From Pseudoduganella lutea (GTDB taxonomy: Bacteria > Pseudomonadota > Gammaproteobacteria > Burkholderiales > Burkholderiaceae_D), in assembly GCF_004209755.1 (NCBI RefSeq), contig NZ_CP035913.1, positions 3,782,001 to 3,846,000 on the forward strand: 64,000 nucleotides of DNA. The letters are read 5' to 3'. The translations under genes and the position numbers were made by a program. The stretch's first letter is position 1. Each line of letters begins with the position of its first letter. Under the pieces are notes generated by a model. It made no database searches and was not told the DNA's origin. It was given only the letters and a program-made list of their open reading frames with translations. Of the stretch, positions 37,201 through 47,010 are shown piece by piece.

Positions 37201-38852
37201 AGGCCCGGGGCGCTGCGCATCACTTCCGGCACCAGCAATTCCATCGACAAGCCGGCCATGTCGCCGGGCTGGTAACCGAAGCAGGCGGCGGCGGCCCGGT
37301 TCACCTGCTTCACGCGGCCGGCGCGGTCGGCGATCAGGATGCCGCCGGGCATCGCTTCGAGCACGCCGGACAGCCGTTCCCGCTCGGCCACCGCGCGGTC
37401 GCTCACCGGCCCGATCGTGCCGCTCGCCAGCAGGGGAAGCGCGCCGCTGCGTTCCGTCACGCGTCCGCGCAGCACGGTCCAGCGGAAACCGCCGTCGCGG
37501 CAGCGCATCCGGCATTCGTGCACCAGCAGTGTGTCGTCGACGGGATCGGAGCCGATGCGCGACATCTCGTGCACGAGGTGCATCCGGTCGTCCGGGTGCA
37601 CGTGCTGCAGCCAGGCGTCGCGATCCGCCGGCGCGAACCCGCCCGCGCCATAGCCGAGCAATTCGCCGACGCGCGGCGACAGGCGTACCTCGTCGCTTTG
37701 CGGATGCCATTCCCACACGCCCTCGCAGGCCGCATCGAGGGCGCGTTCGGCCACCGGTGCCGCTGGCGCCGGCGGTGCCACAGCCGCCGGCAGCGGCCCT
37801 GGCCGCGCGCTGCGCACCCGCCAGATGGCGGCGGCCCCCAGCAATGCCGCGAGCATGCCCGCCGCGACCAGTGGCCAGCGCGAGTCCGGCACCTGCTCGC
37901 GGTACAGGAATTGCTCCAGTGGCACGCTGCGCGGCAGCATGCCCAGCGTGATGTAGGTATTGGCGATCGCCTGCCAGCGCGCCGGGTTGCTGTAGCCGGG
38001 TTCGACCAGTGGCTGCTCCATCAGCTTCGCGGTCTGGCGCGCTTCGTACATCAGGTGCTCGCGCGAGGCGCCCTGTGGGTAGCGGGCGCGGATCAGGTCC
38101 ACGATTTCCTCGGGGTGTTCCATCGCGTAGCGCCAGCCGCGCAGCGTGGCCGCCCGCATCGCACGCGCGCGCTCGGGATGTTCGCGCAGTTCGTATTCGG
38201 TGGTGAACAGGTTGTCGCCGTAGAAATCGATGCCGGCCGCGCGCGGCGACAGCACGTCGTAGCGCGCACCCGCGCGCTCCAGCAGGTAAGGCACTTCCGT
38301 GATGTAGCCCGACATCGCATCGACCTTGCCTTCGACCAGGTCATCGACCCGCCGGCTATGCGGCAGCAATTTCAGGTCGGCCGGCTTCACGCCCTGGCGC
38401 AAAAGGTAGGCTTGCAGTTCGTCGTCGCCGGACGCGAGCATCATGCGCGCATTGCGTAACGGTAGCGCCTTGCCATCCGGCGTGCGGCGAACGAACAGCG
38501 CCGCCGCCGAATGCTGGAAGATCGTCGCCAGCACCACGACCGGTTCACCCCTGGCGCGGTACACCAGCAGGCTGCTGTTGCCCGTGCCGTACTGGGCCCG
38601 GCCGGACAGCACGCTGCGCACGGGATCGCCGTCCGGCAGCGCGTCGAGCAGCGTCACTTCCAGCCCCTCGTCGCGGTAATAGCCCTTGTCCTGGGCAGCG
38701 TAATAGCCGGCGAACTGGAACTGGTGGCGCCACTTCAGCTGCACGGCCACCTTTTCCAGCCCGAATGCCGGTGCACAGGCGCACATCAGCAAGGCCACCT
38801 GCAGCAGGCGGCGGCGACGTGCGGAGCGGGCGGGAGTAAACGGCAACAGCAA
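34216..38852 (-). pseudogene. Large hybrid histidine kinase with periplasmic NMT1-like domain, broken by one frameshift
   Basis: Two overlapping frames together encode one protein of about 1545 aa. The upstream frame runs from a TTG start (38852 or 38846, behind AGGAAG; an upstream TTG at 38930 is in frame) to past 36770, and the downstream frame continues from there to 34216. Order: signal peptide, NMT1/THI5-like substrate-binding domain (QLKWRHQFQFAGYYAAQDKG), one membrane helix, five PAS domains, HisKA ([15 protein letters not shown]), HATPase, receiver ([11 protein letters not shown]), a Gly-Asp-Asn linker and an HPt domain. The break falls inside PAS3 at [13 protein letters not shown] (about 36760-36768), where one missing base restores the frame. 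It may be a sequencing error or a true mutation. Confidence 0.85.
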
Positions 38853-38917
38853 CGGCTTCCTTTCTACAAGCTGGCTCAGGCGGCAGGAGCGGTGTACGTG
38901 GTGAAGACAGGCGAAGA

Positions 38918-38933
38918 CCAGACTATACAACGG
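38918..38933 (-). promoter_or_regulatory. HutC-like half-site upstream of the hybrid kinase gene
   Basis: The minus strand reads CCGTTGTATAGTCTGG, sharing GTTGTATAG with the hutU operator at 45258-45273, but the second half is degenerate. It lies 10 bp downstream of the hutC stop and upstream of the kinase gene. It may be a weak HutC site; the evidence is sequence likeness only. Confidence 0.35.
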
Positions 38934-38942
38934 CCAGCGTGC

Positions 38943-39677
38943 TCAGGCGTGCGCGCCGGTCGTCACGCTGCCCGCGAACTGGTAGCGGTGGCCGGGGTGC
39001 CACATCGTCACGAGCGATGCCACCTTGCCCGCCGAGCGCGTGCGCCGCCGCAGCACGAGGCAGGGCTGGCGCGCATCCATGGCCAGCATGTCGGCAATGT
39101 CGCGCGGCGCGGCCAGCGCTTCCAGGCTGTACGTCGCGGCCTGCAGGGGCGCCGTCGCCAGCAGGTATTCGCTGGGCGTGACGCGGGTGAAATCCTGCGC
39201 CAGGTAATCGGGCACCACCTGCGGGTTGACCCAGCGGTCCTCGACCTGGATCGGCACGCCGTTCTCGTAATGGACGATGATCGAATGGAACAGGATATGC
39301 CCGGCAGTCACTTCGAACCCCTTGGCCAGCAGTTCGTGGGCGGGCATCTGGTCGAGCCGCTGCAAGGTGCTGCGGTGCGTGTGGCCGCGCGCACGGATCT
39401 CGTCGGCGATGCTGCGGATTTCCAGCAGCGTGGCCTGTACCTTCTGCGGCGCCACGAAGGTGCCCGAGCCCTGGCGGCGCGTCAGCACGGCTTCGGCCGT
39501 CAGCTCGCGTACGGCGCGGTTGACGGTCATGCGCGACACGCCGAACTGTTTCACCAGTGCCTGTTCGGAAGGAATCACGTCGCCTTCCTTCCAGTGCCCG
39601 GCGGCGATCTGCGCCACCAGGAAATCCTTGATGCGCTGGAAAATGGGCGTGCCTGCTGCATCGTGCGGTGCTTCCAA
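38943..39677 (-). CDS. hutC: HutC-type GntR repressor of histidine utilisation
   Basis: The protein is 244 aa from a TTG start with AGGAGCAGGA upstream; the open frame continues far beyond it without protein features. Residues 8-75 are the GntR winged helix (PIFQRIKDFLVAQIAAGHWKEGD, FGVSRMTVNRAVRELTAEAVLTRRQGSGTFV). Residues 85-240 are the UTRA ligand domain typical of HutC (DEIRARGHTHRSTLQRL, FHSIIVHYENGVPIQVEDRWVN, DFTRVTPSEYLL). HutC senses urocanate and represses the hut operon, here 6 kb downstream at 45.3 kb with unrelated genes between. It is divergent from ada and upstream of the large kinase. Confidence 0.9.
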   Translation of the reverse strand: MEAPHDAAGTPIFQRIKDFLVAQIAAGHWKEGDVIPSEQALVKQFGVSRMTVNRAVRELTAEAVLTRRQGSGTFVAPQKVQATLLEIRSIADEIRARGHTHRSTLQRLDQMPAHELLAKGFEVTAGHILFHSIIVHYENGVPIQVEDRWVNPQVVPDYLAQDFTRVTPSEYLLATAPLQAATYSLEALAAPRDIADMLAMDARQPCLVLRRRTRSAGKVASLVTMWHPGHRYQFAGSVTTGAHA

Positions 39678-39744
39678 ATTTCCTGCTCCTCTGCTGCGCC
39701 ATGGGTCGCGGCATTCTAGGCCCTGAATGAAGCCCAAGGCAAGG

Positions 39745-39807
39745 AATTCGAAAGCAAGCGCCGGGGTGCCGGCGGAACGGGCAGTGCCTACCATGACGGC
39801 ATACAAT
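39745..39807 (+). promoter_or_regulatory. ada promoter with Ada-box-like element
   Basis: AATT-N5-GCAA occurs at 39745-39757, the arrangement of the E. coli ada box. A -10 TACAAT lies at 39802-39807, 17 bp before the ATG region. This fits autoregulation by methylated Ada. The -35 is not clear, as expected for an activator-dependent promoter. Confidence 0.5.
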
Positions 39808-39824
39808 GCACACTGGAGCAGGCC

Positions 39825-40949
39825 ATGGACACCACTTTCGACCCCACCTTCAAGAATGGCGGCCAGCGCGCCGAGGAAACGGCGTACGGCAGCGACGATG
39901 CGCGCTGGGCCGCCGTGCAGCGGCGCGACCCGACCGCCGACGGCCGGTTCTTCTATTCGGTGCGCACCACCGGCGTCTATTGCCGGCCGTCGTGCGGCGC
40001 CCGGCCGGCGCTGCGGGCCAATGTCGCCTTCCATACCAGCACCCTCGAAGCCGAGCGCGCCGGCTTCCGGCCTTGCCTTCGTTGCAAGCCCGACGGGCCG
40101 CCGCTGGCCGAACGCCACGCCGCGCTCGTGGCCGAAGTGTGCCGGCAGATCGATGCGGCGGAGGAGGAGCCCGACCTGGCCACGCTGGCCGCGGCGAGCG
40201 GCATCAGCCGCTTCCACCTGCATCGTATCTTCAAGGCACAGACGGGGATCACGCCGAAGGCCTATGCGGCGGCGCGGCGCAAGCAGCGCGTGCACGACAA
40301 CCTGGCCGGCCTCGCGCAGCAGCCGTCGGTCACGGAAGCGGTCTACGCCGCCGGCTACAACTCGAGCGGCCGCTTCTATGCCACGTCGCGCGCATCGCTG
40401 GGCATGACGCCGACCGCGTTTCGCCGCGGCGGCAGCGGCGCCACGATCCGCTTTGCCATCGCCCAGTGCTCGCTGGGTGCGATCCTCGTGGCCAGCACCG
40501 ATGTGGGCATTTGCGCGATCCTGATGGGCGACGATCCCGGCGCGCTGGCGCGCGACCTGCAGGACCGCTTTCCGAATGCGGAACTGGTGGGCGCCGAGCC
40601 CGACTACGAAGCCGTGGTGGCGCAGGTGATCGGCCTGGTCGAGGCGCCGGAAACGGGGCTCGACCTGCCGCTGGACGTGCGCGGCACGGCATTCCAGCAG
40701 CGCGTGTGGCAGGCCCTGCGCACGATTCCCGCCGGGCGCAAGGTGAGCTACACGGAACTGGCGGCGATGGTCGGGGCACCGAAAAGTGTCCGCGCCGTGG
40801 CCGGCGCCTGTGCCGCCAATGCGATCGCCGTGGCGATTCCCTGCCACCGCGTGGTACGCAACGATGGCACGATTTCCGGCTACCGCTGGGGCGTCGAGCG
40901 CAAGGAAGCGCTGCTGCAAAGGGAGACCGCGCGCGAGGGGGGCAAGTGA
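39825..40949 (+). CDS. ada: Ada: methylphosphotriester/O6-methylguanine-DNA methyltransferase and regulator
   Basis: The product is 374 aa. The N-terminal zinc domain has Cys53, Cys57, Cys84 and Cys87 with the spacing (4, 27, 3) of E. coli Cys38/42/69/72; Cys53 is the phosphotriester acceptor. An AraC-type helix-turn-helix follows (LAAASGISRFHLHRIFKAQTG, YAAGYNSSGRFYATSRASLGMTP). The C-terminal transferase carries AIPCHRVVRNDG with acceptor Cys about 340 and SGYRWGVERKEALL. It repairs alkylated DNA and activates its own operon after methylation. The next gene, a 2OG-Fe(II) oxygenase, overlaps the stop by 4 bp. Confidence 0.95.
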   Translation: MDTTFDPTFKNGGQRAEETAYGSDDARWAAVQRRDPTADGRFFYSVRTTGVYCRPSCGARPALRANVAFHTSTLEAERAGFRPCLRCKPDGPPLAERHAALVAEVCRQIDAAEEEPDLATLAAASGISRFHLHRIFKAQTGITPKAYAAARRKQRVHDNLAGLAQQPSVTEAVYAAGYNSSGRFYATSRASLGMTPTAFRRGGSGATIRFAIAQCSLGAILVASTDVGICAILMGDDPGALARDLQDRFPNAELVGAEPDYEAVVAQVIGLVEAPETGLDLPLDVRGTAFQQRVWQALRTIPAGRKVSYTELAAMVGAPKSVRAVAGACAANAIAVAIPCHRVVRNDGTISGYRWGVERKEALLQRETAREGGK

Positions 40950-41632
40950 ACGTCGACTGGCAGCGCGTCGAGGAAGAGCTGAATGCCTTCGGCTGCGCCC
41001 GCGTACCCGGCCTGCTGGCACCCGCGCAGTGCGCGCAACTGGCGAACGCCTACGATGACGCCGGCCTGTTCCGCAGCCGCATCGTGATGGCGCGCCACGG
41101 CTTCGGCCGCGGCGAGTACCAGTATTTCCGCTACCCGCTGCCGGACCTCGTGCACCAGGTGCGGGAATCGCTGTACGGCCCGCTGGCCGCGATCGCGGAC
41201 CGCTGGCATGCGGCGCTCGGCATCGACGAGCGCTATCCGCCGCGGCATGCCGACTATCTGGCGCGCTGCCATGCGGCCGGCCAGGAACGGCCCACGCCGC
41301 TGCTGCTGCGCTACGGCGAGGGCGACTACAACTGCCTGCACCAGGACCTGTATGGCGCGCACGTGTTCCCGCTGCAGGCCGCGGTGCTGCTGTCGCGGCC
41401 CGGCGCCGATTTCACGGGCGGCGAGTTCGTGCTGACGGAACAGCGGCCGCGCATTCAGTCGCGCGCCGAGGTCGTGCCCCTGGCGCAGGGCGACGGCGTG
41501 ATCTTTCCCGTACATCACCGGCCCGTGAACGGCACGCGCGGCATCTATCGCGTCAACATGCGGCACGGGGTATCGCGGCTGCGCAGCGGGCAGCGGCACA
41601 CGCTCGGCATCATTTTCCACGACGCAGCGTAG
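40946..41632 (+). CDS. 2-oxoglutarate/Fe(II)-dependent oxygenase coupled to ada
   Basis: The product is 228 aa from a GTG that overlaps the ada stop (GTGA). The iron ligands are visible as HxD in NCLHQDLYGAHVFPLQ (near residue 135) and the distal His in VIFPVHHRPVNG, with Arg of RGIYRVNMRHGVS for 2-oxoglutarate. It is shorter than and different from AlkB (no NxYxPxxD pattern). Oxygenases of this kind are commonly found beside ada, and its tight coupling suggests a role in alkylation repair or tolerance. Its substrate is unknown. Confidence 0.82.
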   Translation: MNVDWQRVEEELNAFGCARVPGLLAPAQCAQLANAYDDAGLFRSRIVMARHGFGRGEYQYFRYPLPDLVHQVRESLYGPLAAIADRWHAALGIDERYPPRHADYLARCHAAGQERPTPLLLRYGEGDYNCLHQDLYGAHVFPLQAAVLLSRPGADFTGGEFVLTEQRPRIQSRAEVVPLAQGDGVIFPVHHRPVNGTRGIYRVNMRHGVSRLRSGQRHTLGIIFHDAA

Positions 41633-41676
41633 CCGTTTCGCTACACTCGATGCCTTTCGTACCCGAAAGGATCTCC

Positions 41677-43359
41677 ATGCGCCTGCTCCCCCTTTCCGCA
41701 CTTGTCTCGACTGCGCTTGTCTCCACCTCTCTTGTCCTGGCTGCCCAGGCCCACGCCGCCCCCGGCACCGTGATCGACAACGCCAACGGCTACACGCTGG
41801 TGGCCGGCGACCGGCTGGTGCGCTTCGCGTCGCTCGCCTTCGATGCAAACGGCCGCATTGTCGCCGTCGGCACGGCGCGCGAGGTGGCGGCGAAGGCACC
41901 CGGCTTCACCCACGTCGACGTCGGGGGCAAGACGGTGCTGCCCGGCCTGGTCGATGCCCATGGCCACGTGTTCGGCCTGGGCGAGATCGCCACGGGCGTG
42001 GAGCTGTACAGCGCCACCAGCCTCGATGGCGCCGTGAAGGCGGTTGCCGGATTCGCGGGCGCCAATCCGCAGCGCGGCTGGGTGGTCGGCAACGGCTGGA
42101 ACCAGGAGACATGGAAACTGGGCCGCTTTCCCACTGCGAAAGAACTCGATGCGGCTGTGGCGGACCGCCCCGCGCTGATGCGCCGCGTCGACGGCCATGC
42201 CGCGTGGGTCAACAGCCGTGCGCTGGCGCTGGCCGGTATCACGAAGGAAACACGAGATCCGGCAGGCGGCAAGATCGAGCGCGATGCGCAGGGCAATGCG
42301 ACCGGCATCCTCGTCGACGCGGCGATGGATCTCGTGAACCGGGTGCTGCCGCGGCCGACCGAGGCCGAATCGCGCGCCGCCCTCGATGGCGCACTGGCGA
42401 TGCTCAAGGGCATGGGGCTGACGAGCGTGCACGATGCCGGTATCGGGGTCGGCGCGGACAGGCTGTATCGCGCCTATGCGGACGCGGGCAAGCTGACCAC
42501 CCGCGTCTACGCGATGATCGGCGATACCGCGGCAGATTTCGACCAGCTGGCAGTGAAAGGCCCGCTCAAAAGCTATGCGAACGACCTGTACGCGCTGTCG
42601 TCCGTGAAGCTGTTCGCCGACGGCGCGCTGGGCAGCCGGGGCGCGGCCCTGATCCAGCCCTACAGCGACGCGCCGCACACGCATGGCCTGCTGTTCTATG
42701 ACGACGCGGCGATGCGCGCCAGGATGGCAAAGGCGATGAAGGCCGGCTACCAGGTCAACGTGCATGCGATCGGCGACGCCGGCAACCGCCAAATCCTCGA
42801 CGGCTACGCGGCGCTGCTGAAGCAGTATCCCGCTGCGGGGCTGCGCCACCGCATCGAGCACGCGCAGGTGGTGGCGCCGGCCGACATCCCGCGCTTCGCG
42901 CAACTGGACATCATTCCGTCGATGCAGCCCACGCACGCCACGTCCGACCACAACATGGCCGAGCAGCGCGTGGGCAAGGCGCGCATCGCCGGTGCCTATG
43001 CGTGGCGCACGTTCCTGAAGCAGGGGTCGCGCATCGCCTGCGGTTCCGATTTCCCGATCGAGTCGCCGAACCCGTTCCAGGGCATGCATGCCGCCGTCAC
43101 GCGGCAGGACATGCAGGGCCGGCCCGCGCAAGGCTGGTACCGGGAACAGGCCATGACGGTGAAGGAGGCGCTGCGCTGCTTCACGCTGGACGCGGCCTAC
43201 GCGGCACGGCAGGAAGACGTGCTCGGCTCGCTGGAGCCGGGCAAGTGGGCCGATTTCATCGTCACGGACCGCGACCTGTTCGCGGTGCCGCCGGCGGAGA
43301 TCGGCCGGATCGGCGTGCTGGAAACGTGGGTGGGCGGCAGGCAGGTGTTCAAGCGATAG
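41677..43359 (+). CDS. Secreted YtcJ-type metal-dependent amidohydrolase
   Basis: The product is 560 aa from MRLLPLSALVS, with GAAAGGA upstream and a Sec signal peptide ending near AHAAP. Amidohydrolase superfamily features are VLPGLVDAHGHVFGLGE (metal HxH), VSVKLFADGALGSRGAAL (SSVKLFADGALGS region), VNVHAIGDAGNRQILDGY, RHRIEHAQVV, and GSDFPIESPNPFQGMHAAV. YtcJ/NfdA-like enzymes hydrolyse amide or formamide bonds; the real substrate is unknown. The 3' end overlaps the convergent aldo/keto reductase gene by 11 bp. Confidence 0.87.
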   Translation: MRLLPLSALVSTALVSTSLVLAAQAHAAPGTVIDNANGYTLVAGDRLVRFASLAFDANGRIVAVGTAREVAAKAPGFTHVDVGGKTVLPGLVDAHGHVFGLGEIATGVELYSATSLDGAVKAVAGFAGANPQRGWVVGNGWNQETWKLGRFPTAKELDAAVADRPALMRRVDGHAAWVNSRALALAGITKETRDPAGGKIERDAQGNATGILVDAAMDLVNRVLPRPTEAESRAALDGALAMLKGMGLTSVHDAGIGVGADRLYRAYADAGKLTTRVYAMIGDTAADFDQLAVKGPLKSYANDLYALSSVKLFADGALGSRGAALIQPYSDAPHTHGLLFYDDAAMRARMAKAMKAGYQVNVHAIGDAGNRQILDGYAALLKQYPAAGLRHRIEHAQVVAPADIPRFAQLDIIPSMQPTHATSDHNMAEQRVGKARIAGAYAWRTFLKQGSRIACGSDFPIESPNPFQGMHAAVTRQDMQGRPAQGWYREQAMTVKEALRCFTLDAAYAARQEDVLGSLEPGKWADFIVTDRDLFAVPPAEIGRIGVLETWVGGRQVFKR

Positions 43360-44227
43360 CGGCGATGCCGTCCAGTTCCGCCACCGCGTCCGCCGGGAGC
43401 ACCAGCGATGCGGCGGCGAGGTTCTGTCGCAGGTGGGCCACGGACGACGTGCCGGGAATCACGAGGATGTTCGGCGACCGTTGCAGCAGCCACGCGATCG
43501 CCACCGCCATCGGGGTCGACTCGAGGCGCGCCGCTACCTGCGACAGCGTGTCTGATTGCAGTGGCGAGAAACCGCCGAGCGGGAAGAAGGGCACGTAGGC
43601 GATGCCGTCGGCCGCCAGCGTGTCGATCAGCGCATCGTCGCCACGGTGCACGAGGTTGTAGTGGTTCTGCACACAGGCGATCGGCACCATGCGGCGCGCC
43701 TCGCGCACCTGGGCAGCCGTCACGTTGCTCAGGCCGATATGGCGCACCAGGCCCTGCTCGCGCAGGCCGGCCAGCACGGCCAGCGGTTCTTCCAGCGACC
43801 CTTCGGCCGGGCCGTGCACGCTGAACATGGCCCGCAGGTTCACCACGTCCAGCGATGCCAGGCCCAGGTTGCGCAGGTTGTCGTGCACGGCCGCCGTCAG
43901 CTCTTCCCGCGACAATGCCGGCAGCCAGTTGCCCTGGCCGTCGCGGCGCGCGCCGATCTTCGTCACGATGGTGAGGTTGTCCTGATAGGGGTGCAAGGCC
44001 TCGCGAATCAGCTGGTTGGTGACGTGCGGCCCATAGAAATCCGACGTGTCGATGTGGTCGACACCGCCCGCCACCGCGGCGCGCAGCACGGCGCGGGCCG
44101 CCTCGGGGTCCTTTGGCGGGCCGAACACGCCCGGCCCGGCCAGTTGCATGGCGCCGTAGCCGAGCCGCCTGACCGTGCGGTCGCCGAGTTGCCAGGTGGT
44201 GTGCGTGTTGTTCGTGGTTGTCGACAT
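43349..44227 (-). CDS. Aldo/keto reductase
   Basis: The protein is 292 aa from MSTTTNNTHTTW, with GGAGAG before the ATG. It has the TIM-barrel AKR pattern: RRLGYGAMQLAG, catalytic Asp and Tyr in DHIDTSDFYGPHVTNQLIRE, Lys in IVTKIGARRDG, IGLSNVTAAQV and the NADPH-binding LVIPGTSSVAHLRQNLAA. It reduces aldehydes or ketones with NADPH in the cytoplasm. It is divergent from the LysR regulator at 44332, a typical regulator-target pair, so that regulator probably controls it. Confidence 0.9.
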   Translation of the reverse strand: MSTTTNNTHTTWQLGDRTVRRLGYGAMQLAGPGVFGPPKDPEAARAVLRAAVAGGVDHIDTSDFYGPHVTNQLIREALHPYQDNLTIVTKIGARRDGQGNWLPALSREELTAAVHDNLRNLGLASLDVVNLRAMFSVHGPAEGSLEEPLAVLAGLREQGLVRHIGLSNVTAAQVREARRMVPIACVQNHYNLVHRGDDALIDTLAADGIAYVPFFPLGGFSPLQSDTLSQVAARLESTPMAVAIAWLLQRSPNILVIPGTSSVAHLRQNLAAASLVLPADAVAELDGIAAIA

Positions 44228-44331
44228 CTTGCTCTCCTTGTTTGGTGATGCAGCAAGGATAGGAGCGCTTCGACCGCGCGACAATCCGGTAAAGTGTGCA
44301 TGGGTTGTACGAAAAAACGAACAATGAGGCG

Positions 44332-45237
44332 ATGATGAAGGTGGATCTCGGTGATTTGAATGCCTTTGTCACGGTGGCGCGGGTCGGTGGGTTCCGCGAC
44401 GCCGCGCGAGTGGCGGGCCTCAGTGCATCCGGCTTGAGCGAGGCGGTGCGGCGCCTGGAAGCGCGGCTCGGGGTACGCCTGCTGAACCGTACCACGCGCA
44501 GCGTGGTACCCACGGAAGCGGGCCGCAGCCTGCTCGACCGGCTGGCCCCTGCGCTGAACGAAGTGCAGTCCGCGCTCGACGTGGTCAACGCCTTCCGCGA
44601 CCGGCCCACGGGCACGCTGCGCCTGAACGTGCCGCAGGCCGCGGCGCGGCTGGTGCTGCCGGCCATCGTGCCGCGCTTCCTGGCCGCTTATCCGGACATC
44701 GTGGTCGATGTCGCCGTCGAGGACAGCTTCGTCGACATGCTGGCCGCCGGCTTCGACGCCGGTATCCGCTACGAGGAGCGGCTCGAGCAGGACATGATCG
44801 CGGTGCCCATCGGCCCGCGCCTGCAGCGCTTCGCCGCCGCCGCGTCGCCGGCCTATCTGGAGCGCCATGGCCAGCCCGGCCACCCCGGCGAACTGCTGCG
44901 GCACGCATGCCTGGCCGGGTATTTCGCTGCCGGCGCCAGCGTGCAGTGGGAATTCGCCCGCGACGGCGAAACGGTGCGCGTCGACCCGCAAGGGCCACTG
45001 CGCGTGCGACTGGGGGCGGGGGCGGACCTCGCCGTCGCATCGGCCGTGGCCGGCGCCGGCATCGTCTACCTGTTCGAGGACTGGCTGGCACCGTACTTTG
45101 CGCGTGGCGAACTGGTGCCCGTGCTGGAGCCGTGGTGGCCCGGGTTTTCCGGGCCGTTCCTGTATTACCCCGGCCGGCGCCTCGTGCCCGCGCCGCTGCA
45201 GGCATTCATCGATTTCATCCGCGCCACGCCGGAATAG
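44332..45237 (+). CDS. LysR-family transcriptional regulator
   Basis: The product is 301 aa from MMKVDLGDLNAFVTVARVGGFRDAA. The N-terminal winged helix (LSASGLSEAVRRLEARLGVRLLNRTTRSVVPTEAG) is followed by a substrate-binding-like domain (GTLRLNVPQAAARLVLPAIVPRFLAAYPDI). The GAGGC before the double ATG sets the start. It is divergent from the aldo/keto reductase, which it probably regulates. An odd feature is the short gap of 104 bp between the two starts, which must hold both promoters. Confidence 0.9.
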   Translation: MMKVDLGDLNAFVTVARVGGFRDAARVAGLSASGLSEAVRRLEARLGVRLLNRTTRSVVPTEAGRSLLDRLAPALNEVQSALDVVNAFRDRPTGTLRLNVPQAAARLVLPAIVPRFLAAYPDIVVDVAVEDSFVDMLAAGFDAGIRYEERLEQDMIAVPIGPRLQRFAAAASPAYLERHGQPGHPGELLRHACLAGYFAAGASVQWEFARDGETVRVDPQGPLRVRLGAGADLAVASAVAGAGIVYLFEDWLAPYFARGELVPVLEPWWPGFSGPFLYYPGRRLVPAPLQAFIDFIRATPE

Positions 45238-45250
45238 CGATAAAAACAAT

Positions 45251-45279
45251 TTGACCAGGTTGTATAGACAACCTATGCT
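45251..45279 (+). promoter_or_regulatory. hut operon promoter with HutC operator
   Basis: TTGACC (45251-45256), exactly 17 bp, then TATGCT (45274-45279) form a sigma-70 promoter. The spacer is almost entirely the dyad GGTTGTATAGACAACC (45258-45273), 7 of 8 bases symmetric. It matches HutC-type TTGTATA sites, so HutC would exclude polymerase until urocanate binds it. Confidence 0.8.
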
Positions 45280-45310
45280 GTGAGGATCAGCCATCCTCAC
45301 AGGAGACGCC

Positions 45311-46999
45311 ATGAGCGACCCGCGCTTCGATCCCACCCGCGACATCCGCGCCCCGCGCGGCCCGGACAAGACCTGCAAGACCTGGGGCGCCGAGGCGGCG
45401 TACCGGATGATCCAGAATAACCTCGACAAGGAAGTGGCCGAGAATCCGCAGGCGCTGGTCGTCTACGGCGGCATCGGCCGCGCCGCGCGCAACTGGGAAT
45501 GCTTCGATGCGATCCTGGCAGCGCTGAGGAACCTGGGCGAGGAAGAAACGCTGCTGGTCCAGTCCGGCAAGCCCGTCGGCGTGTTCCGCACCCATGCCGA
45601 TGCGCCGCGCGTGCTGATCGCCAATTCGAACCTCGTGCCGAAATGGGCCAACTGGGAGCACTTCAACGAACTCGATCGCCAGGGCCTGTTCATGTATGGC
45701 CAGATGACGGCCGGCAGCTGGATCTATATCGGCACGCAGGGCATCGTGCAGGGCACCTATGAAACGTTCGCCGAAGCGGGCCGCCAGCATTTCGGCGGCA
45801 CCATGGCCGGCCGGTGGATCCTGACCGCCGGCCTCGGCGGCATGGGCGGCGCGCAGCCGCTGGCCGCCACGATGGCCGGTGCCGTGTCGCTCACCGTCGA
45901 GTGCCAGCAGGCCAGCATCGATTTCCGCCTGCGCACCCGCTACCTGGACAAGCAGGCCGCCTCCATCGACGAAGCGCTGGCGATGGTGCGCCAGCACAAG
46001 GAAAAGGGCGAGGCGATCTCGATCGGCCTGCTCGGCAATGCCGCCGACGTGCTGCCCGAACTGGTGCGGCGCGCCCGCGACGGCGGCATGGTGCCCGACC
46101 TCGTCACCGACCAGACGTCCGCGCATGACCTGATCAACGGCTACCTGCCGCAGGGCTGGAGCGTGGCCGACTGGCAGGCGGCGCGCGCCGAACCGGCGCG
46201 CCAAGGCGAACTGAAAGCCGCCGCCGCCGCGTCATGCGCCGTGCACGTGGCGGCGATGCTGGACTTCCAGGCGCTGGGCGCCCAGGTGGTCGACTACGGC
46301 AACAACATCCGCCAGGTGGCGCTCGACGAGGGGATAAAAAACGCGTTCGACTTCCCCGGCTTCGTGCCGGCCTATATCCGGCCGCAGTTCTGCGAGGGCC
46401 GCGGGCCGTTCCGGTGGGTGGCCCTGTCCGGCGACCCGGAAGACATTTATAAAACCGATGCCAAGATCAAGGAACTGTTCCCGCACCACGCCAACGTGCA
46501 CCGCTGGCTCGACATGGCGCGCGAACGCATCGCCTTCCAGGGCCTGCCCGCGCGGATCTGCTGGCTGGGCCTGGGCGAGCGCCACATCGCCGGCCTGGCC
46601 TTCAACGATATGGTGAAGAACGGCGAACTGAAGGCGCCCATCGTCATCGGCCGCGACCACCTCGACACGGGCTCCGTCGCCAGCCCGAATCGCGAAACGG
46701 AAAGCATGAAGGATGGCAGCGATGCCGTGTCCGACTGGCCGTTGCTGAACGCGTTGCTGAACACGGCCGGCGGCGCCACGTGGGTATCGCTGCACCATGG
46801 CGGCGGCGTGGGCATGGGATACTCGCAGCATGCCGGCGTCGTCATCGTGGCCGATGGCACCGAGGCGGCGGCACAGCGGCTCGCACGGGTGCTCGTCAAC
46901 GACAGCGGCTCGGGCGTGATGCGCCATGCCGATGCCGGGTATGAAACCGCGATTGCCTGCGCGCAGCGCAACGGCCTGAACCTGCCGATGGTGAAGTAA
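45311..46999 (+). CDS. hutU: Urocanate hydratase
   Basis: The product is 562 aa, normal length. It has [42 protein letters not shown], the NAD-binding [18 protein letters not shown] and [17 protein letters not shown]. It uses tightly bound NAD+ to convert urocanate to 4-imidazolone-5-propionate, step two of histidine breakdown. First gene of hutU-H-G-F-D-I; GGAG precedes the ATG and the HutC operator-promoter lies just upstream. Confidence 0.97.
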   Translation: MSDPRFDPTRDIRAPRGPDKTCKTWGAEAAYRMIQNNLDKEVAENPQALVVYGGIGRAARNWECFDAILAALRNLGEEETLLVQSGKPVGVFRTHADAPRVLIANSNLVPKWANWEHFNELDRQGLFMYGQMTAGSWIYIGTQGIVQGTYETFAEAGRQHFGGTMAGRWILTAGLGGMGGAQPLAATMAGAVSLTVECQQASIDFRLRTRYLDKQAASIDEALAMVRQHKEKGEAISIGLLGNAADVLPELVRRARDGGMVPDLVTDQTSAHDLINGYLPQGWSVADWQAARAEPARQGELKAAAAASCAVHVAAMLDFQALGAQVVDYGNNIRQVALDEGIKNAFDFPGFVPAYIRPQFCEGRGPFRWVALSGDPEDIYKTDAKIKELFPHHANVHRWLDMARERIAFQGLPARICWLGLGERHIAGLAFNDMVKNGELKAPIVIGRDHLDTGSVASPNRETESMKDGSDAVSDWPLLNALLNTAGGATWVSLHHGGGVGMGYSQHAGVVIVADGTEAAAQRLARVLVNDSGSGVMRHADAGYETAIACAQRNGLNLPMVK

Positions 47000-47010
47000 A
47001 GGAAATGCAG

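Noticed and set aside
34216..37716. An 1166-aa kinase beginning in the region upstream of the frameshift
   Set aside because: The N-terminal 300 residues of that frame are Arg/Pro/Ala-rich shadow sequence of the real upstream PAS frame; the real protein crosses the frameshift.
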